NCBI GenBank assembly: GCA_905221605.1
Contig: CAJNDS010000891.1
Span: forward strand, 72,501-136,500
DNA length: 64,000 bases
Direction: 5' to 3'
DNA from: Symbiodinium natans
Taxonomy: Eukaryota > Sar > Dinophyceae > Suessiales > Symbiodiniaceae
Positions 1-11,370 of this stretch are shown here, piece after piece. Made by a program: the position numbers and the translations under genes. The notes beneath the pieces were generated by a model. The model saw only the letters and a list, made by a program, of their open reading frames with translations, did not search any database and was not told where the DNA came from. How positions within the stretch are numbered: the first letter of the stretch is position 1; each line of letters opens with the position of its first letter.

Positions 1-239
1 TTAGGGTTTAGGATTTAGGGTTTAGAGCTATTCGGGAACCCAACACGGGGCGGGGGCATGTTGTCAAGAAAAACGTTGAGGGTTTAGGGTTTTCGGCTTG
101 CCGGGGGGTGCTGGGAAAGGCCTGTAGCAAGCCTAAGACATTCTCCCTTACATGGTAAACCTTCTAAACCCTAAACCCTAAACCTAAACCCTAAACCCTA
201 AACCCTAAACCCTAAACCCTAAACCCTAAACCCTAAACC
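1..239. repeat. Telomere-type repeat block at the window edge
   Basis: The window opens in degenerate TTTAGGG units (1-28). A short unique spacer (29-160) follows, then a CCCTAAA array (about 163-239) in the opposite orientation. No gene is visible. The array ends exactly where the duplicon copy starting at 240 begins. Confidence 0.9.
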
Positions 240-291
240 ATAGGCCGCCCGCGCCAGGCGGCGGCCGGTACAACTGAACGCTACCGCTTCG

Positions 292-320
292 AGATCTGCT
301 TGCTTTGCCAAGCAGATCGA
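292..320. repeat. Hairpin near the left end of duplicon copy 1
   Basis: GATCTGCTTG and CAAGCAGATC form a perfect 10-bp inverted repeat around a 6-base loop. The same hairpin is conserved in copy 2 at about 54776-54804, close to its left end. Confidence 0.8.
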
Positions 321-797
321 GCTTGCCACACCTGATGCATCCCTGCTAGCCATAGGGCACAATGTAATGATGGGTTAACCCTAAATTTCGACGCGCGACC
401 CCGGCGGGGAGGTCGGGCCTAAGAAGCCGTTGCGCCCCTGCCAGGCTTGCCCCCGCCAGGGTTGCCCCCGCCAGGGTAGGGTTGCCCCCGCCAGGTTGCC
501 CCCTGTCAGGGTCAAGTTTGCCCCCGCCAGGGTTGAGTTGCCCTTGCCGGGGTTGCCTCTGTGAGGGTTGCCCCCACCAGGTTGCCCCAGGGTTGCCCCC
601 GCCAGGGTTGCCCCCACGGTTGCCCCCGCCAGCCTACTTGGGTTGGTCCCCGGAATTGGCCTCGCCTATTCAGGCTTCTCTATGAAGGGCCCTGCCAAAG
701 TTCTCCATTAGTGGCCCCCGCCAGCTCCTTTGAGACTCCAGACATATATGTATGTATTTCTATATATATATACACACATGCGTTTATACCTCACTTT

Positions 798-1165
798 GCC
801 CCCGCCACCTTAAGGAATCCCACTAATAATAAAATAGCATTTTTCCTTTCATTATTAGTAAAGGTTTCTATGGAAAGATATTAATTCTCTATCTATATCT
901 TCTTCAAATTCATTTCGGCTTCTCTTCTTTCTCACATCCAGATAATGCATTAGAAGCATGTGGATTACTTACTCCTTTGCATATCGTACCTGAATGGTAT
1001 TTCTTATGCCAATATGCTATGTTAAAAGCTGTACCAAATAAAAATTCAGGATTCATTATCTTATTTACTTCTATCTTCATCCTATTTTACTTTATGAGAA
1101 GTCTTTCAATGTCATTCTATTTTTAAATTAAGACGTCCAGTAGATTTAATGGTTTCTATCGCAAC
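798..1165 (+). pseudogene. cob: Nuclear cytochrome b fragment (NUMT), copy 1
   Basis: Frame 833-1126 is open for 97 codons and reads as the C-terminal half of cytochrome b. Visible anchors are FPFIISKGFYG, SHPDNALEACGLL, HIVPEWYF and AMLKAVPNK, followed by hydrophobic helix sequence and a TAA. A preceding piece (LRNPTNNKIA, about 810-840) is in another frame, so a single-base loss lies near 838-845. Cytochrome b is the quinol-binding core subunit of complex III and is normally encoded in the mitochondrial genome. The fragment lacks the N-terminal half with most haem ligands. It is AT-rich and sits inside GC-rich minisatellite and telomeric repeats, so it is best read as transferred mitochondrial DNA and not a working gene. 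An unfinished mitochondrial contig is an unlikely alternative given the flanks. Confidence 0.88.
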
Positions 1166-2053
1166 CCCGCCGGGTTGCCCAGTTTTACCCCTGCCAGGGT
1201 TGCCCCCTCCAGGGCTGGCCCCCACCAGCGTTGCCCCCGCCAGGGTTGCCGCCGAGTTAGGGTTGCCCTTGGCAGGGTTCCGCCAGGGTTGACCCCGCCA
1301 GGGTGACATTGCCCTCGCCAGGTTGCCCTGTCAGGGTTCCACGCCTCTTCGCGTCGCCTACTCAGGAATTGTGCACCTTCTCTGCGACGGCCTCGTCCTC
1401 CTCGCGCGCTGGCGAGGCTTCGTCGTCCTTCTCTATGAAGTGTTGTTTTGTTGCCGAGCAGGGCTTCTTGTGCCATATGGGCCCCAGATGCGGGAAGGGC
1501 CCTTGCCCGTGCCGGGGTTGCCCCCGCCAGCGAGGTTGCCCCCGCCAGGTTTGCCCCCGCCACGCCCCGCCAGGGTCGCCGCCCGCCAGAGTTACCCCCC
1601 GCCGGCCCTTGCGCGACCCTGCGCGACCTCGATCGGTGGGAGGCCGGGCCCAAGACGCGCGACCCCATGATAGGAGGTCCTGTCAACAAAGACCAAGCTG
1701 GGCCAGAGAAGCCCTTGCGCCAGCGGGTGGCCCGGCCTTCCGCGCTTGGCCCTCATATGAATGAGCTTGGGTCCGGAATTGGGCTTGAGGGTGTCTTAAA
1801 CACAGTATGGGTGAAACAGATTGTCCCGCTCCCTGTTGATCCAGGAAAGCAACAGCAGCAGTCAACACGTCCCACCCCGGCCAGCGGGGAGACTCGAGGT
1901 GTAAGCCCCCTTGATAGGGGGGCTGTGGAGGGTAGACCGCTCTAAACCCGAAAAAGGCGGTAGTTTGGGCGGCTGGGGTGGGATCCGCTGCACCGAGGTG
2001 GCCCGACCCGCCACCACTCCCTGGCGCGGGTCGGGACCGCGGCACTTTGGAAC

Positions 2054-2423
2054 ACCCTAAACCCTAAACCCTAGGGACGGTGGGACCTTGGCCCACCCCA
2101 AACCCTACGCCGCTGCCTCCAACGACAGCGACGCCCGGCGCGCCTCTTGCACGATGGGGGAAGGGGGGGTTTGGGGTTGAGGGTTGAGGGTTGAAGGTTT
2201 AGGGTTTAGGGTTTAAGGTTTAGGCTTTAGGGTTTAGGCTTTAGGGTTTTGGGGGGGCAAGCGAGAGTAAGCCGGCTTTGGACAGTAGTGTTTCTGCTCA
2301 GCTTGTAGAGTTTCGGGTCTAGCTGCGAGTAGCGTTGGCATTCGGGTTTTGGGGCTTACCGGCTGCAGGGCTGCGGGTTTAGGGTTTAGGGTTTAGGGTT
2401 TAGGGTTTAGGGTTTATCGGGGA
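2054..2423. repeat. Degenerate TTTAGGG arrays with spacer
   Basis: Short CCCTAAA units (2053-2073) are followed by a GC-rich spacer. Mixed TTTAGGG/TTGAGGG/TTTAGGC units occupy about 2164-2250 and 2376-2416. No gene is seen. Confidence 0.85.
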
Positions 2424-2829
2424 ATGGGACAAGGGTGGTTTCAAGAAGGGGGGTTAGTGACGGAGGGAAAACGTGCCCAAGTGTCGCTACATAGTATACA
2501 TACTAATGTGCGAAAGCTATTTGCCGCTCTATACATGCTTTTGCCAGCGTACTATATAGAATGTGTCCCAAGTTGCGCGAGGGAGCCTCTGGCGAAAAAC
2601 TGCCTCCCGAATTCAGCCGGAGCCTCCCAGACAAACCAATCAAAGGAGTGGCCAAAATGACTTTTCCGGGGCTGGCTAAAATCAATTTGGCCTTCTTCCG
2701 AGTGACCTTCTAGTTTACTTACACAAAACGGAACAGAACGGAACGCTCGGAACGGAAGACCCCGCAACAACCGGAACGGAACTGGAACTGCGTGGAGATA
2801 GCTGAAAGCAACAGCCCCTCAATCGCGCC
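2424..2829. other. Unique spacer, no recognised gene
   Basis: Moderate-GC non-telomeric sequence. It contains short open frames up to 78 codons on both strands without recognisable domains, and an AC/GGAACG-rich patch at 2720-2785. I see nothing that supports a gene. Confidence 0.6.
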
Positions 2830-4060
2830 GTAGTTAAGGGCGTTTTCAAGCGGCTGAAAAGATGTTCCCAAATTACTGGGACGACAATCGGAACACCCTC
2901 ATTCGCGCGTCAAGTAAGGCTTTGGAGCTTTCATCACGCGCACCAAATTGCTGAACCCGGGCGAGCATAAGATACAAACTAGCCCGTGAGAATAATACGA
3001 AGTGAACGGAATGAACGTATGAAGTGAACTAACCTCGTTCTCTCGTTCATGCGTGTTCCAGCGTCTGATTCACAGGCCATGTTCACCCTATCTCTACGGA
3101 ATCTCCAACTATGGGATTATAAGTGAAGAGAATAATCGTATTGTAATTACAAGGAATGAAGCATGAAAGACGCGTGAATTACAATATAATATTATGAACG
3201 TAACAGCCGTGCGAACAAAGAATTATTATAATGCACGGCCCCTATAGTATATTATTACGGGTGCTCTCTATCTTTCTTATAATGCCCCCTTTAATACTAA
3301 TAATAATACGCGAGGCAGCCTTTTCGCGCGGTGAATAAGGGTTTGGAGCCTTGGTCGCGCCGTTGTGAAGGAGGTCGACAACCGAAACGGCCTTCTTCGC
3401 GCGACAATTACGGATTTGGAGCCTTACGAACGCTGTAGTTAAAGAGGCCCCCAAATTGCTGAAATGGACGACAACCAAAACAGCCTTATTCGCGCGGTAA
3501 ATAAGGATTTGGAGCCTTCATCGCGCCCAAAAACTCAAGAGGAGGTTCCTCAAATGGTGAAGTGGAAGAAAACCGAAACAGCCCCTATTCGCGCGGTAAA
3601 TAAGGACTTGGAAGTGGAGGACCTCCTAGCAGAAGTGTTTCGGGACACAAGATCCACGGTAACGCGAGGGCACAAACACTTCTTAGCCGAAGTCCCCCAA
3701 ACCCAAATCCTTCTTCGCGCCGGAAATAATGGCTCAAATTGTTTGAGGCCCAACACCCCCCAAATTACAGTGTAGTCAAGGATGTTCCAAAACTACCTTA
3801 TTCGCGCCGTAAATAAGGATGCTCTCTGTTGGCGCCAAGTGCTTGAAACCCAAAACCCTTAGCTACGCGATGCTCTCTACTGGTTGAAGTTCACTAAGAC
3901 CCCAAAATGCCTCCACCACAGGGTGGTTAAGGATGCTCCAAGGCCATCTTCTAATCGCAGGCGTAGTTAAGGACGCTCTCTTCTGACTGAACTTGAATAA
4001 AAACAAAAACCTTCATAACTATGCCGTAGTTCAAGATGCTCCCAAATTGCTGAAAAGGCA
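2830..4060. repeat. Degenerate dispersed repeat (TTCGCGC...AAATAAGG motif)
   Basis: At least seven degenerate copies of a module with core TTCGCGCGGTAAATAAGG followed by TTTGGAGCC occur near 2895, 3325, 3393, 3487, 3586, 3712 and 3798. Spacing varies from about 70 to 430 bases. Several copies are followed by CAAATTGCTGAA and ACGACAACC. An open frame at 3464-3775 simply runs through two copies (repeated IRAVNKDLE), so it is a repeat translation and not a supported gene. Confidence 0.75.
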
Positions 4061-4440
4061 TGGTGCCTAGAGGCATGGTTTTTCTGCTGCAAACATACAA
4101 AAAAAACATTCTGAGGTATCCAAAATGCTTTTTGGCTGGTGTTCATGTACAAACTCTCCAGAACCATACTTTTGAGCTCAAAACATGTCTAACCCCAAAC
4201 CTTAAACCTTACTTAATGTTAAACCTTGAACCCTAGATCTTAACAAAAAAGACAAGCCAAGGTGTCTAGAACAACGTTTTTCTTTTTCTGCTGAAACATA
4301 CCAAAAAGGCATCTTGAAGCTGGTTTCACTTGCAAAACGCAGACCAAACTCTCCAGAACAACATTCTTTAGCTCAAAACATGCCTATTGAACCCTGGATC
4401 TTAACAAAACGGCTATAAGCCCTGCAACCCTAACACCACC
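4060..4440. repeat. Tandem pair of about 180 bp
   Basis: Two diverged copies share TTTTTCTGCTG, ACATACAAAAA, AAACTCTCCAGAAC and GAGCTCAAAACATG in the same order (about 4060-4250 and 4250-4440). Function is unknown. Confidence 0.65.
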
Positions 4441-5180
4441 ACCACCCCCCCCCCCCCCCCCAACTACAACCCTAAAGGGCCCTAAGGCCTGCAGGGCCTA
4501 AACCCCCTTACCCTAACCACCCTTCTTACATGCCCTGAGTTTAGGGTTTAGGGTGTAGGGTTTAGGGTTTAGGGTCTAGGGTTTAGGGCCGCTCACGCCG
4601 CTTGTAGTTCGTCACGCCCTGCCCCCAAAGCCCGGAATGCTGGTCTAAAGCCTTGAAACCAAAACCTCCTACACCCTACCTGGGCTCCACTTACCTACCA
4701 TTTTTTTGGGGGTGGGTCTTGCCTAAATATGTTGGGGGGTCTAACCTACTGTGTTGCAAGGTTTTGGAAGTCACAGGAAACCCTAAACCGACCCTAAACC
4801 CTGACCCCTAGACCCTAACCGCAAACCCTAGCCCCTACACCTAAACCCCTAACCCCTAACCCCTAACCCCTAACCCCTAACCCCTAACCCCTAACCCCTA
4901 AACCCTAAACCCTAAACCCTAAACCCTAAACCCTAAACCCTAACCCCTAAACCCTAAACCCTAAACCTACGAGAGGCGGAGGCCTTCCAACCTCGACTGT
5001 GCAGCAGCAGCGTCCGCACGCGAGAGCAGCCCTGGATACACGAGATGGCTAAGTCTCTTGCTCAGGGTTTAGGGTTTAGGGTTTAGGGTTGAGGGTTGAG
5101 GGTTTAGGCTTTAGGGTTTAGGGTCGAGAGTTTCGGGCTTAGGGTTTGCGGTTTAGGGTTTAGGGTCTCGTCTTGTGGTT
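4441..5180. repeat. Poly-C run and mixed telomeric-variant arrays
   Basis: A C17 run (4445-4461) is followed by TTTAGGG units (4540-4590). A C-strand array at about 4780-4967 shifts from a CCCCTAA variant (4840-4900) to CCCTAAA. G-strand units occupy 5065-5170. No gene. Confidence 0.85.
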
Positions 5181-6250
5181 TAGGCCTGAGGGATTAGGTG
5201 CCAGTTTTGCCACTCCTGAACATACTTGGCAAATTCTCTAAAAGGTTTGGGTTCACGGTTTAGGGTTTGGGGGCGGGGGGGAGGGCACGCTCCCCCCGCC
5301 ACCCCACATCCTAAACCCCTGTTCGGATTCGGACGGCAGTAGAGAATAGGGTCACGGGATTGAGGGCCTACAGCAAGGCTGGCCGTCTTAAGCCCACTGG
5401 TTCTTAGCAATCCCTGAAAGGCGTTTAGGGTTTTGGGTCAGGGAATGAGGGAATTAGGTGGCATATAATCACCTAAAAGTATTCTTACAACAGGGGCAAA
5501 AGGTACCTAGGCAAAGTGTTGGAGTTTAGGGTCAGGGGTTTCGGGCTTTAGGGTTTCAGGCTTTAGGGTTTCAGGCTTTAGGGTTTCAGGGCTAGGGTGT
5601 AGGGTTTCGGCTTTGAGTCGCGGTTCAGGATACTGTCATTACACCCCGCCACCTTCCTAAACCCTAAACACTAAACCCTAAACCCCAAACCCTAAACACT
5701 AAACCCTAAACCCTAAACACTAAACCCTAAACCCTAAACCCCAAACCCTAAACCCTAAACCCTCTGGCTTTTTGCGGATCTGTTTTTTGGATTGGCCTGG
5801 CCAGGGTGTTCGGCCCGGAACATAATTCTTAGGGTTTAGGGTTTAGGGCTTAGGGTCTGTCATTTTCTCTTTCGGCTCTGGGACTTCAGGCATCAGACAT
5901 ACTGTTGACTGCATGATTCCGGTCTCCTGTTTGTTGTTCAGCAAGTAAGACAGCTGTGGGGCCAAGCTGAACATGGGGGATTCCGAAGGTAGGGGTCCCT
6001 TCTTGGGGTCCTCGCCGCCAACACCGTCGTCCACCATACTCGCCAAAAAGGCACACTAATTTAGAGAACCACCCATGGGCATTCCCCCCCCCCCCCCCCC
6101 CCCCCCTAAACCCTAAACCCTAAACCCTGAACCCTAAACCCTAAACCCTAAACCTCTCTTACTCTATATGTACACCTTAAGGTCATCCGTCAACAAGGCG
6201 CAAGGCTTCGTCGACAAGGCACAAGGCTTCGTTGACAAGGCACATGGGGG
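5181..6250. repeat. Degenerate arrays with small spacers
   Basis: Contains CAGGCTTTAGGGTTT repeats (5530-5600), a CCCTAAA array alternating with CACTAAA (5652-5762), a unique stretch (5856-6075), a poly-C run (about 6086-6106), another CCCTAAA array (6107-6153), and three short direct repeats of CAAGGC(A/G)CAAGGCTTCGT (6195-6245). No gene. Confidence 0.8.
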
Positions 6251-8216
6251 TTTGGGTTTCAGGGACTCAAAGCCTGGGGTTTAGGGTTTAGGGTTTAGGG
6301 TTTAGGGTTTAGGGTTTAGGGTTTAGGGTCTCAAGGCCTGGGGTTTCGGGTTTCGGGGTCTCAAGGCTTGGGGATTTAGGGTTTCAGGGTCTCAAGGCCT
6401 GGGGTTTAGGGTTTCCGGGCCTCAAAGCCTGGGGTTTAGGGTTTCCGCCCCTCAAGGCCTGAAGTAGCCTTCGTTGAGTAGAACTCTGTTGTTTGAAGAT
6501 ACTTCATATTTTCTTAATGTTACGGGATTCTCTGGGCGGCTGCGCATTATACCAGAGCCGTAAATACAACACTACCATAACACTGCTCGATCCGGAGCTG
6601 CTGAAACCTAAACCCTAAACGTAAACACTAAACCCTAAACCCTAAACCCTGAACCCTAAACCCTAAACCTTAAACCCTAATTAAGCCCTAAGCCCTATAA
6701 GCCCTAAGCCCTAAGCCCTAAGCCCTAAGCCCTAAGCCCTAAGCCCTAAGCCCTAAGCCCTAACCCCTGAGCCCTAAACCCTGAGCCCTAAACCCTTGCA
6801 TCCGAGCCTGTCAAAAAATTCAATGCATAGGGGCAATTCTCCACGAGGTGCTGGAACTCGTCATGCACCTCCAATCCGAAACAATAGGCTTTAGGGTTTA
6901 GGGTTTAGGGTTTAGGGTCTTTAGGGCTTTTCGCTGAGCATAGTGGAGGTCTCCTTGTCTAGGTTGCCCTCTGAGCATGATCCTCTTCATGAGGGCACGT
7001 ACAAAGCATTCCATGCGCCTACCTAGCTGTTCTACCCATACCCTATCTACCTACCCACCCTAAACCCGAAACCCGAAACCCTAAACCCTAAACCCTAAAC
7101 CCTAAACCCCAAACCCACCCTAAACCCTAAACCCTAAACCCTAAGGGCTCTACTTTGGACCCTGTTCCCTTGGGTTCGGGGACCCGTTTACAGATCCTCG
7201 AAGGGAAAGTCAGCGCTATATTGGAGAGTATGCCTGGGTTGGCCTTTAAACCTTCTGAAACATGTACCCAAACAACGAAAATGGAAGCAATCGGGTCCAG
7301 GGAATGCCGCGTTGTTCAGAACGACAAGTAGGCAACCCTATTCCCTAAACCCTAAAACCTAAACGCTGCACACTAAACCCTAGACCCTAGACCCTAAACC
7401 CGCAACCCTAAACGCTAAACCGTAGAAACCCTAAACCCTAAACCGTAGAAACCCTGAACCCCAAACCCTAAACCCTAAACCCTAAACCCTAAACCCCAAA
7501 CCCCAAACCCCGAACCCTAAACTCCAAAAACCTCATGCCGAGGATCTCTTGTGGGAGACGCATCCCTGCGGTCCAACAACTCCTGCATCTTGCCTGGGCT
7601 CCGTGGAACTTCCCCGCTCCCCCCCTCCCCCCCCCAGGTGTGGGGTTGAGGGTTTAGGGTTTAGGGTTTAGGGTTTAGGGTTTAGGGTTTAGGGTTTAGG
7701 GTTTAGGGTTCAGGGTTTAGGGTTTAGGGTTTCGGGCTTAGGGTTTCGGGGGGGGGGGGGGGGGGGGGGGTTCATGGAGGTTTGGGTACTTACAGCCCCA
7801 AACTTCTCCCCTACTTGGAGGTTCAGGGGTACCTATAACTGATAACCCTAAGGATAAGTCTGCTAATAACCCAATGGATTTAGGGCTTAGGACTTCGGGG
7901 GCTTCTACGGTGCAGTTATTATTGGGGGGTATGTGATTTTCGGGGTCTGTCACAGGATTCTACGTTGGCCTCTGAGGTTGTAGCCTTGGGTTTGTGGACC
8001 CCCTTTTGACTTAGTTGCTGAGTTCATAGGCCCCTAAAACAGTGCACACTTTCAGTTCTATAGGGGATGAGAGTATCCCAAAAAGTGTAAAGTGTACTCA
8101 GCTACGAAGTTGAAGATCCTCTAAGGGAATCTGAGAGCCATATTCGGCATAGTAGGGGTTAGAGGGACAACCTCAGGGGTCCGAGTATGACTCGCTTGAG
8201 CTTGCGGCCTAGCTAA
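6251..8216. repeat. Telomeric-variant landscape
   Basis: Includes CTCAAGGCCTGGGGTTT units interleaved with TTTAGGG (6260-6470), a homogeneous CCCTAAG array (6684-6765), CCCTAAA-type arrays (7060-7145, 7345-7525), a TTTAGGG array (7650-7740) and a G22 run (7749-7770). Unique spacers lie between them. A half copy of the TA-flanked fold-back family lies at 7811-7850 and a family D element at 8014-8105. No gene is supported. Confidence 0.8.
8014..8105. mobile_element. Family D short element, copy 1
   Basis: Reads GCTGAGTTCATAGGCCCC, then GCACACTTTCAGTTCTA, then GGGGATGAGAGTATCCC, then AAAGTGTACTCAGC. The two ends are partly inverted (GCTGAGT / ACTCAGC). Related copies lie at about 32716-32795, 45935-46091 and 52498-52643, so this is a dispersed family. 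Confidence 0.65.
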
Positions 8217-8491
8217 CTAAACCCTAAACCCTAAACCCTAAACCCTAAACCCTAAACCCTAAACCCTAAACCCTAAACCCTAAACCCTAAACCCTAAACC
8301 CTAAACCCTAAACCCTAAACCCTAAACCCTAAACCCTAAACCCTAAACCCTAAACCCTAACCATAAACCCTAAACCCTAAACCCTAAACCCTAAACCCTA
8401 AACCCTAAACCCTAAACCCTAAACCCTAAACCCTAAACCCTAAACCCTAAACCCTAAACCCTAAACCCTAAACCCTAAACCCTAAACCCTA
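8217..8491. repeat. Long CCCTAAA array
   Basis: About 275 bp of nearly uninterrupted CCCTAAA (about 39 units) with one CCATAAA variant. This is one of the two longest homogeneous telomeric arrays in the window. Confidence 0.97.
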
Positions 8492-8545
8492 GCTCGAGGG
8501 TTGGATTTTTGCTTTTTCTTTGGCTGAGTGGGCGGGAGAGGGGGG

Positions 8546-8583
<38 letters not shown>

Positions 8584-8976
8584 GGCGATAAACTTTGAAT
8601 TTGCGGGAGGGGGGGGAGTGGGGTTGAAAAGGGTATAGGAACCATATGAAATTCTAGAGCAAATAACCCTAGACCTTAAATCAAGCAATCCCTGTAACTA
8701 CTATTTGTTTAAGAAGCCCCCCCCTCCCCCCCCCAACAAAAAAATAAAAAGCAACACCAAAAACACTAATCAACAAAAATCATGCCTATATTGCCCTGAT
8801 AAGGAAGAAAATTGTTGTTGGCATTGGCATTGGGGGGGGGGGGGTTCTTAAGCAAATAGTGGATACGCTAAGGTTTCAGGGGCTTGGGTTAACAACTTCT
8901 GACCGTTCGATTGGGAGTTTTCGAACTTCTGCATCCGAATCCTGAACGCGAGTGTGAAAAGGTCGAGCGTGTGAGG
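8492..8976. other. Homopolymer-rich spacer including G35
   Basis: Contains a run of 35 G (8548-8582), further short G and C runs at 8715-8735 and 8832-8844, and unique sequence. No gene. Run lengths are unlikely to be exact in any assembly. Confidence 0.8.
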
Positions 8977-9079
8977 TTGGGATGTTCCCCCCTATATACT
9001 AACAGTCCTTGATAGGGATCGTACTAGCTGGTACTATAATCCCTATTGAAGACTGTTAGTATAAAGGGTAACATCCCAA
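8977..9079. mobile_element. Family A fold-back MITE, copy 1, with 8-bp TSD
   Basis: A 103-bp palindromic element. It starts TTGGGATGTTCCCCCC and ends AACATCCCAA, with internal arms ACTAACAGTCCTTGA and GACTGTTAGTATA around GGGAT...ATCCC. It is flanked by the direct repeat GTGTGAGG at 8969-8976 and 9080-9087. An 8-bp duplication is typical of hAT-type transposition. No transposase is encoded, so it is presumably non-autonomous. Confidence 0.85.
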
Positions 9080-10800
9080 GTGTGAGGTTTCTAAAGCCCC
9101 CTTCGTTGCTTGAGGCAGGGTTAAGACTCATTTTTTAGGAGTCAGACTTTCGGGTCTGGGGCGTAAGAGTCGGTTTAGGGTTTAGGGTTTAGGGTTTAGG
9201 GTTTAGGGTTTAACCCATTTTGGGGTGGGGTACTTTATACGCGAACCTAGGACCAACAAAAACGGGCAAAAGGGTATGAACTCACCTACCAAGACAAGAA
9301 GCACCCCACACCTAGACCCTGGAGAGACTGCAGCGATCCCAAAAGGTTCGAATCTGCCTGTGTGCGGGTTTAGGGTTTAGGGTTTAGGGTTTAGGGTTTA
9401 GGGTTTTAGGGTTTCAGGGTTTAGGGAGAGAGAAAAAATATGCTCCCCCCCCCCCAAAGATCCACCGTTTTATAGACTTGCCATAGACAACACACTTCCC
9501 GTAGCATGTTATATCGTTTCTCCTGACGAGACGTACAACCACCTGAAACATCCTGAAAAACGCAAATATACCGATAAAGTGTCTAAAAAAACTTCTGGCG
9601 TACGTACACCTTTCACTAATCTTTCACTCAAAACCACCCTAGACCTTCGCTACATTAAGATATAACAGCACACAACCACCTGAAGCACCCTGAACACAAC
9701 AATGCAACCGTAAAGCATCAAAAAAACTTCTGGCGGTCTCAGGGAAGAGTGAAAAGAGATTTGCTCACAGTATTCTCGCGTCCCCGGGACTTACAGCAGA
9801 TGTTTTTTTCGCATCACCGTATGCCTTCTCCATTATCTGTGTTTGCCATACAATACTTATACCCTATATACATACATGGTGTGGGTACTTCTTCGACTTT
9901 CTCTTTGCAGCCCTGCAAACATAGGCATTACCCTACGAGATTTGAGGTTTAGGGATTTAAGCCTCAAGCCCTTCAGGGTTGTAAGGTTCTACTCCCATAG
10001 ATAGTGCCTATACCTTAAACCCAAAACCAGTAAACCCTATAGGGTCTAAACCCTATAGGGCTAACCCCCTGGCGGTTTTAGAGATAAAGTCTGAAAGACC
10101 CTAAACCTTTCAACCCGCCAGGGTTTAATGGTTTACAAACCTAAGGACTCGGCATGTATACCTTCAGCTCCTATGGGGTCAAAACCTTTGAACCTTTTTG
10201 GGCCCTATAGGGTTTAGGGTTCAGACCCCAAAAGGTGTAAATGCCTCAGCCTTAAACCCTAAGGTTTGGACTCTATGGGCTTAGGTTTTAATGCCTATAA
10301 ATCTTAAACCCTAAACCTTTAAACATTAAACCTATAGGGTTCAAAGCTTAAAGGTTTGGGTTTGATTGCAGACTTACGTGTAAATGCCTAAATCTTAAAC
10401 CCTAGACCTTTCAAGTTAAGGATTTGGGTTTACTTGCTTAACCCGGAAGGGCTTCGGGCCCGGGGCTTCTCTTTGAAGCCCTAAACCCTTAAACCAGTTT
10501 GGTTTTAGAGAATAAGCCCGCAGTGGAGCTGAGGGAAGGGGAGGGCGGGGGGGTGTTTAGGGGTCCTGGCCATGTGGAAGATCCCTGATACCCTCACCCT
10601 TCCCCCCCCCCCTTTATACGCAAACTTCATGCTTGTAAGCAATGAGTGAGTGAGTCGGTGGTCGAGTGAGTGTGGGTTGCTGCGTCAGCGGGTCAGTGAA
10701 TTTGTGGTGGTGTAAATGAGCCAGTGATTCCTAGAGCCAGAGTATGGAGAGGCAATGAGTCCGCGACTCCCAGATTTTAGTACTGAAGATGGTGGGCTTA
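9080..10800. other. Spacer with short telomeric arrays and half of a family C element
   Basis: TTTAGGG arrays lie at 9173-9211 and 9368-9425. A right half of a family C element (9213-9293, ending CACCTACCAAG) directly abuts the first array, as if truncated by it. The stretch 9430-9950 is AT-richer unique DNA containing two diverged copies of ACCACCTGAA...AAAAAACTTCTGGCG (9540-9600 and 9675-9735). The stretch 9950-10520 is decayed sequence with AAACCCTA-like words. No gene is supported. Confidence 0.7.
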
Positions 10801-11370
10801 GGGTTTTCCTGCATTTAAACTTGCATGTAACAATTTAAGTTAAATGCTGGCAGACCCCAGGAACCAAGAACCGAGAACTAAGATGCTCAGGACTCTTGAT
10901 TCTCGGTTCTTGGTTCCTGGGGGTGGTCTGCAATTAAGACTGCATTTTAAAATATTTTACGTTAAATGCAGACCAGCCCCAGGAACCAAGAACCAAGAAC
11001 CAAGATGCTCAGGACTCTTGATTCTTGGTTCCTGGTGGTGGTCTGCACTTAAAACTGCATTTAAACATTTAAGTTAAATGCAGACCACCCCCGATCACCA
11101 AGAACCAAGAATCAAGAGTCCTGGGCATCTTGGTTCTTGGTTCTTGGTTCCTGGGGCTGGTCTGCATTTAACGTAAATTTTGTGAAATGCAGTTTTAAAT
11201 GCAGACCACCCCCCAGGAACCAAGATTCCAGAATCAAGAGTCCTGGGCATCTTGGTTTTTTGGTTCTGGGTTCCTGGGGGTGGTCTGCATTTAACTTGTT
11301 TTTAAAAATGCAGTTTTAAATTCACAGGGTCGTGTCTGCATTTAACCTAAAGTTTTAAATGCAATTTAAA
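10801..11370. repeat. Array of inverted modules (AACCAAGAACCAAG / CTTGGTTCTTGGTT)
   Basis: Four successive modules of about 120 bp. Each is itself a palindrome: GCAGACCACCCC, AGGAACCAAGAACC, a centre near CTCAGGACTCTTGATTC, then GGTTCCTGGGGGTGGTCTGC, separated by ATTTAA-rich linkers. Arms at 10847-10932, 10968-11047, 11080-11167 and 11203-11290 allow strong alternative hairpins. The small ORFs inside are repeat translations. Confidence 0.85.

Larger units (their letters stand above)
240..2053. repeat. Duplicon copy 1: 15-bp GC minisatellite with mitochondrial DNA fragment
   Basis: This 1.8-kb block recurs as a longer copy at 54723-58167. Both copies start with ATAGGCCGCCCGCGCC directly after CCCTAAACC and end with GGAACA directly before CCCTAAACC. 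Inside are many degenerate copies of a 15-bp unit (TTGCCCCCGCCAGGG), short shared unique spacers (for example 1360-1495 and 1800-1860), and a cob fragment. The 15-bp period is divisible by three, so all six frames give long repetitive ORFs of the GGGNP or ARVAP type. I regard these as by-products and not as genes. Confidence 0.85.

Noticed and set aside
1-240. A true chromosome end
   Set aside because: The arrays are short, occur in both orientations, and similar arrays fill the whole window, so the left edge is simply where the window starts.
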